A DNA stretch of 8,940 bases. It comes from JAJBWD01 sp041670885. GTDB taxonomy: Bacteria > Bacillota > Clostridia > Clostridiales > Clostridiaceae. The translations under genes and the position numbers were made by a program. Of this stretch, positions 6,805-8,940 are shown one piece after another (the stretch's first letter is position 1; every line of letters starts with the position of its first letter). The notes below the pieces were generated by a model, which was given only the letters and a program-made list of their open reading frames with translations, did not search any database and was not told the DNA's origin. The stretch spans positions 1-8,940 of the forward strand of contig JBAXYJ010000114.1 in the NCBI GenBank assembly GCA_041670885.1, in the 5' to 3' direction.

Positions 6805-6811
6805 GGGAGGT
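6805..6811 (+). promoter_or_regulatory. Ribosome binding site that sets the spoIVB start
   Basis: GGGAGGT at 6805-6811 lies 6 nt before ATG 6818. The in-frame TTG at 6803 overlaps this site and is rejected as the start. Confidence 0.85.
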
Positions 6812-6817
6812 AAAAAG

Positions 6818-8002
6818 ATGAAAAATAAAAAAAATAAAAAAATATTATTTTTTTTAGCTCCTATTTTACTTATAAGTCTGTTCATATTCTATCAGATAAA
6901 ATCCATACCTGCTACTATATATATAAAGGAAGGTGATAAGGTACAGAGCAAAGGCTTATACTGTTTTTCGGATCTAAGTAAAGCCTCTCAGCAGAGGGCA
7001 GAGGTTAAAATTCTGGGATTACTTAATGTAAAATCTGTCAATATAAAAAAGGTCCCTGAAATATATATTATTCCAGGAGGACAGCCAATAGGTGTAAAAA
7101 TTGATACCAAAGGATTAATGGTTATTGCCATATCAGAATTTAAAACATCAGGGAATATAACAATCTCTCCATCAGCTATGGCAGGTATAGAAACAGGAGA
7201 TTATATTATAGAAATAAATGGTAATAAATTAAAAACAGCAGAGGATTTAATGAGGGAAGTAGACAACAGCGAAGGTAAGGAAATAAGCATTTTAATTAAA
7301 AGAGGCAGTGAAACTAAACTTAAAAAAGTTAAACCTGAGAAGAGTGAAAAAGATGGTAAATATAAAATAGGTCTTTGGGTAAGAGATTCCATATCAGGGA
7401 TAGGAACTATAACTTATTATGACAGCAAAACAAATAAATTTGCTGCATTAGGACATCCAATAACGGACATAGACACTCATGATATAATAATCGTAGGAAA
7501 CGGAGAAATTAACAAAGCCTCAATAATTTCCATACGTAAAGGTTCAAAAGGAAGTCCCGGGGAGCTTAAGGGAATATTCTTAAATGAAGACAAACCTTTG
7601 GGCAGTATTGAAAGTAATAATAATTGCGGCATATTTGGTAAAATTAGTTCTAATTCCGAATTAAGCAGTAAAAAGATGAAGATAGGTCTAAGAAACGAAA
7701 TAAAGTTAGGAAATGCAAAAATATTAACCACTATTGAAGGAGACACTCCTAAACTTTACGACATAAAAATAGAAAAACTGTTTTCTCAAAATGAACCGGG
7801 ACCTAAGTCTATGGTTATCAGGATAACAGATGAGGAACTTTTAAACAGAACAGGAGGTATTCTTCAGGGGATGAGCGGCAGTCCTATAATACAAGATAAC
7901 AAGATAATAGGAGCTGTAACTCATGTCCTTGTGAACAGACCTGATACAGGTTATGGTGTATATATAGAGTGGATGCTGCAAAGCACAGGTACAATAAAAT
8001 AA
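6818..8002 (+). CDS. spoIVB: SpoIVB signalling serine peptidase (S55)
   Basis: Sporulation protease made in the forespore and exported to the space between the two membranes. In Bacillus subtilis it cleaves SpoIVFA and so triggers SpoIVFB-dependent pro-sigma-K processing. From ATG 6818 it has 394 residues. Seen: a basic N-terminus and one hydrophobic segment at about 9-26 (uncleaved anchor or signal). A PDZ domain spans about 88-165, with SPSAMAGIETGDYIIEING at 117-135. The S55 peptidase domain covers about 185 to the end. Catalytic candidates are His213 in ALGHPI, Asp338, and Ser353 in GMSGSP. The Asp-Ser spacing of 15 and His-Ser spacing of 140 fit His236/Asp363/Ser378 of B. subtilis as I recall them. 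It sits directly before spo0A, as in most spore formers. Whether the same substrate exists here is unknown, since clostridial sigma-K control varies. No clear sigma-F or sigma-G promoter was found. Confidence 0.95.
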   Translation: MKNKKNKKILFFLAPILLISLFIFYQIKSIPATIYIKEGDKVQSKGLYCFSDLSKASQQRAEVKILGLLNVKSVNIKKVPEIYIIPGGQPIGVKIDTKGLMVIAISEFKTSGNITISPSAMAGIETGDYIIEINGNKLKTAEDLMREVDNSEGKEISILIKRGSETKLKKVKPEKSEKDGKYKIGLWVRDSISGIGTITYYDSKTNKFAALGHPITDIDTHDIIIVGNGEINKASIISIRKGSKGSPGELKGIFLNEDKPLGSIESNNNCGIFGKISSNSELSSKKMKIGLRNEIKLGNAKILTTIEGDTPKLYDIKIEKLFSQNEPGPKSMVIRITDEELLNRTGGILQGMSGSPIIQDNKIIGAVTHVLVNRPDTGYGVYIEWMLQSTGTIK

Positions 8003-8029
8003 GGGCGAAAGCCTTTATTTTATTTTTTT
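7994..8029 (+). terminator. Intrinsic terminator after spoIVB
   Basis: A long perfect stem (7994-8006 with 8011-8023, one G-U pair) closes a GAAA tetraloop (8007-8010), with a T-run at 8023-8029. The spoIVB stop codon (8000-8002) lies in the 5' arm. The arm's A-rich start could also give a T-rich tail on the other strand, so bidirectional action is possible. It insulates spo0A from spoIVB transcription. Confidence 0.9.
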
Positions 8030-8067
8030 CTATTAAATGGATTATTTTAACATTTTTTTTTAATAAA

Positions 8068-8096
8068 GAAGGATTTATTGAAGTTTTGTCGAATAC
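8068..8096 (+). promoter_or_regulatory. Probable sigma-H promoter of spo0A
   Basis: The -35 element GAAGGATTT (8068-8076) matches RNAGGAWWT fully. After 11 nt comes GTCGAATAC (8088-8096), which matches RNNGAATWW except at the last base. Transcription would start near 8101-8104, leaving a leader of about 35 nt before the spo0A ATG. Sigma-H control of spo0A is known in Bacillus and proposed in clostridia. Confidence 0.72.
8086..8093 (+). promoter_or_regulatory. 0A box (Spo0A binding site)
   Basis: TTGTCGAA is the consensus Spo0A-binding octamer and the only copy of its TGTCGAA core that I found in the window. It overlaps the -10 region of the predicted sigma-H promoter, which suggests direct autoregulation of spo0A. 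Confidence 0.75.
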
Positions 8097-8136
8097 GTTA
8101 ATGTAAAGAAATGGAATTGAAAGGAAGTGTATTTTT

Positions 8137-8940
8137 ATGGAAAATTCTAAAATATCTATAGTTATAGCAGATGATAATAAAGAATTTTGCAGCATATTAA
8201 ATGATTATTTGTTGACACAGCCGGATATGGATATTATCGGAACGGCCAAGGATGGGCTGGAGGCACTTAAACTAATTTCAGAAAAAAAACCGGATTTATT
8301 GATTCTAGATATTATAATGCCTCATTTAGATGGTCTTGGTGTTTTGGAAAGGTTATCTACAATAAAGCTAGATAAGGTTCCCAGAATTTTTGTTTTGTCT
8401 GCAGTAGGTCAGGATAAAATTACACAAAGGGCAATAGCGTTAGGTGCTGACTACTATGTGGTAAAACCTTTTGATATGAACATATTTACCCAGAGAATCA
8501 GGCAGCTGTTCAATGACACTATATCCAGTTCTGCTGAAGAAAAACATATCCCTCGTACAGATTTAGAAGAAGCTCAGCATAGGTCAAACAGCATGGAAAA
8601 AGAAATTACTGATATAATTCATGAAATAGGTGTACCTGCTCACATAAAAGGATATATGTATCTAAGGGAAGCTATCGGTATGGTTATTGCAGATATGGAG
8701 CTGTTATCTGCAGTTACCAAGGAACTTTATCCTTCAATTGCAGAAAAATATAACACAACAGCCAGCAGAGTTGAAAGAGCTATTAGGCATGCCATAGAAG
8801 TAGCTTGGGGCAGAGGAGAAATAGGAACAATAAACAAGATATTTGGATATACTGTAAATTATGAAAAGGGAAAACCCACTAATTCAGAATTTATCGCCAT
8901 GGTGGCTGATAAATTAAGGCTGCAAAATAAAGTATCATAA
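8137..8940 (+). CDS. spo0A: Sporulation master regulator Spo0A
   Basis: Response regulator that, once phosphorylated, binds 0A boxes and commits the cell to sporulation (and solvent or toxin programmes in some clostridia). The 267 residues give a complete protein ending at the last base of the window. Seen: a receiver domain (about 5-125) with acidic residues Asp12 and Asp13, phosphoacceptor Asp58 in LLILDIIMP, Ser88 and Lys110. A variable linker (about 130-150) is followed by the C-terminal Spo0A DNA-binding domain (about 155-262). Its recognition-helix region is TASRVERAIRHAIEVAW at 208-224, a near-invariant Spo0A signature. An AAGGA site (8121-8125) lies 11 nt before the ATG, a slightly long spacing. 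In clostridia orphan kinases are thought to phosphorylate Spo0A directly, without Spo0F and Spo0B. The gene has its own promoter and is shielded from spoIVB by a terminator. Confidence 0.98.
   Translation: MENSKISIVIADDNKEFCSILNDYLLTQPDMDIIGTAKDGLEALKLISEKKPDLLILDIIMPHLDGLGVLERLSTIKLDKVPRIFVLSAVGQDKITQRAIALGADYYVVKPFDMNIFTQRIRQLFNDTISSSAEEKHIPRTDLEEAQHRSNSMEKEITDIIHEIGVPAHIKGYMYLREAIGMVIADMELLSAVTKELYPSIAEKYNTTASRVERAIRHAIEVAWGRGEIGTINKIFGYTVNYEKGKPTNSEFIAMVADKLRLQNKVS

Noticed and set aside
6803..6805. TTG as the spoIVB start
   Set aside because: It overlaps GGGAGGT, which serves ATG 6818 at ideal spacing.
1..8940. CRISPR arrays, tRNA genes, insertion sequences, attachment sites or defence genes
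   Set aside because: No regular repeats, tRNA-like cloverleaf, transposase or integrase motifs were seen; the region is core chromosome.

Overview
The window is AT-rich, all genes lie on the + strand, and the gene order is dxs - tlyA - nadK - argR - recN - spoIVB - spo0A. That order, together with a Spo0A/SpoIVB pair and clostridial-looking protein sequences, points to an endospore-forming anaerobe of the Clostridium sensu stricto type. Species cannot be fixed from the sequence alone.

Region 1 (1 to about 350) has no credible protein gene. It is richer in G+C (151 of 360 bases by hand count, 42%) than the genes that follow and is full of foldable elements. It sits directly before a four-helix membrane protein gene and dxs. 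I read it as the 3' part of an OLE RNA (ornate, large, extremophilic RNA), a noncoding RNA of roughly 600 nt; its 5' part lies left of the window. The next gene (369-926) is read as oapA, the membrane protein that anchors OLE RNA. This RNA-protein system is the most remarkable content here. It is a known system, but its mechanism is poorly understood.

Region 2 (929-6596) is a tightly packed run: dxs (isoprenoid precursor synthesis), tlyA (S4-domain rRNA 2'-O-methyltransferase family), nadK (NAD kinase), argR (arginine repressor) and recN (DNA repair SMC-like ATPase). Gaps are at most a few bases, and dxs/tlyA, tlyA/nadK and nadK/argR overlap. The run therefore looks like one operon with OLE and oapA. 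It ends in a strong intrinsic terminator that overlaps the recN stop codon.

Region 3 (6618-8940) holds two sporulation genes, each with its own control. spoIVB (6818-8002) encodes a PDZ/S55 signalling serine protease and ends in a second strong terminator over its stop codon. spo0A (8137-8940) is complete and is preceded by a near-consensus sigma-H promoter whose -10 region overlaps a consensus 0A box, so it is probably autoregulated.

I chose several starts from ribosome binding sites: TTG 369 for oapA, ATG 2796 for tlyA and ATG 6818 for spoIVB. One protein oddity is that ArgR has Asn-Asn where the family's arginine-binding Asp-Asp motif is expected.
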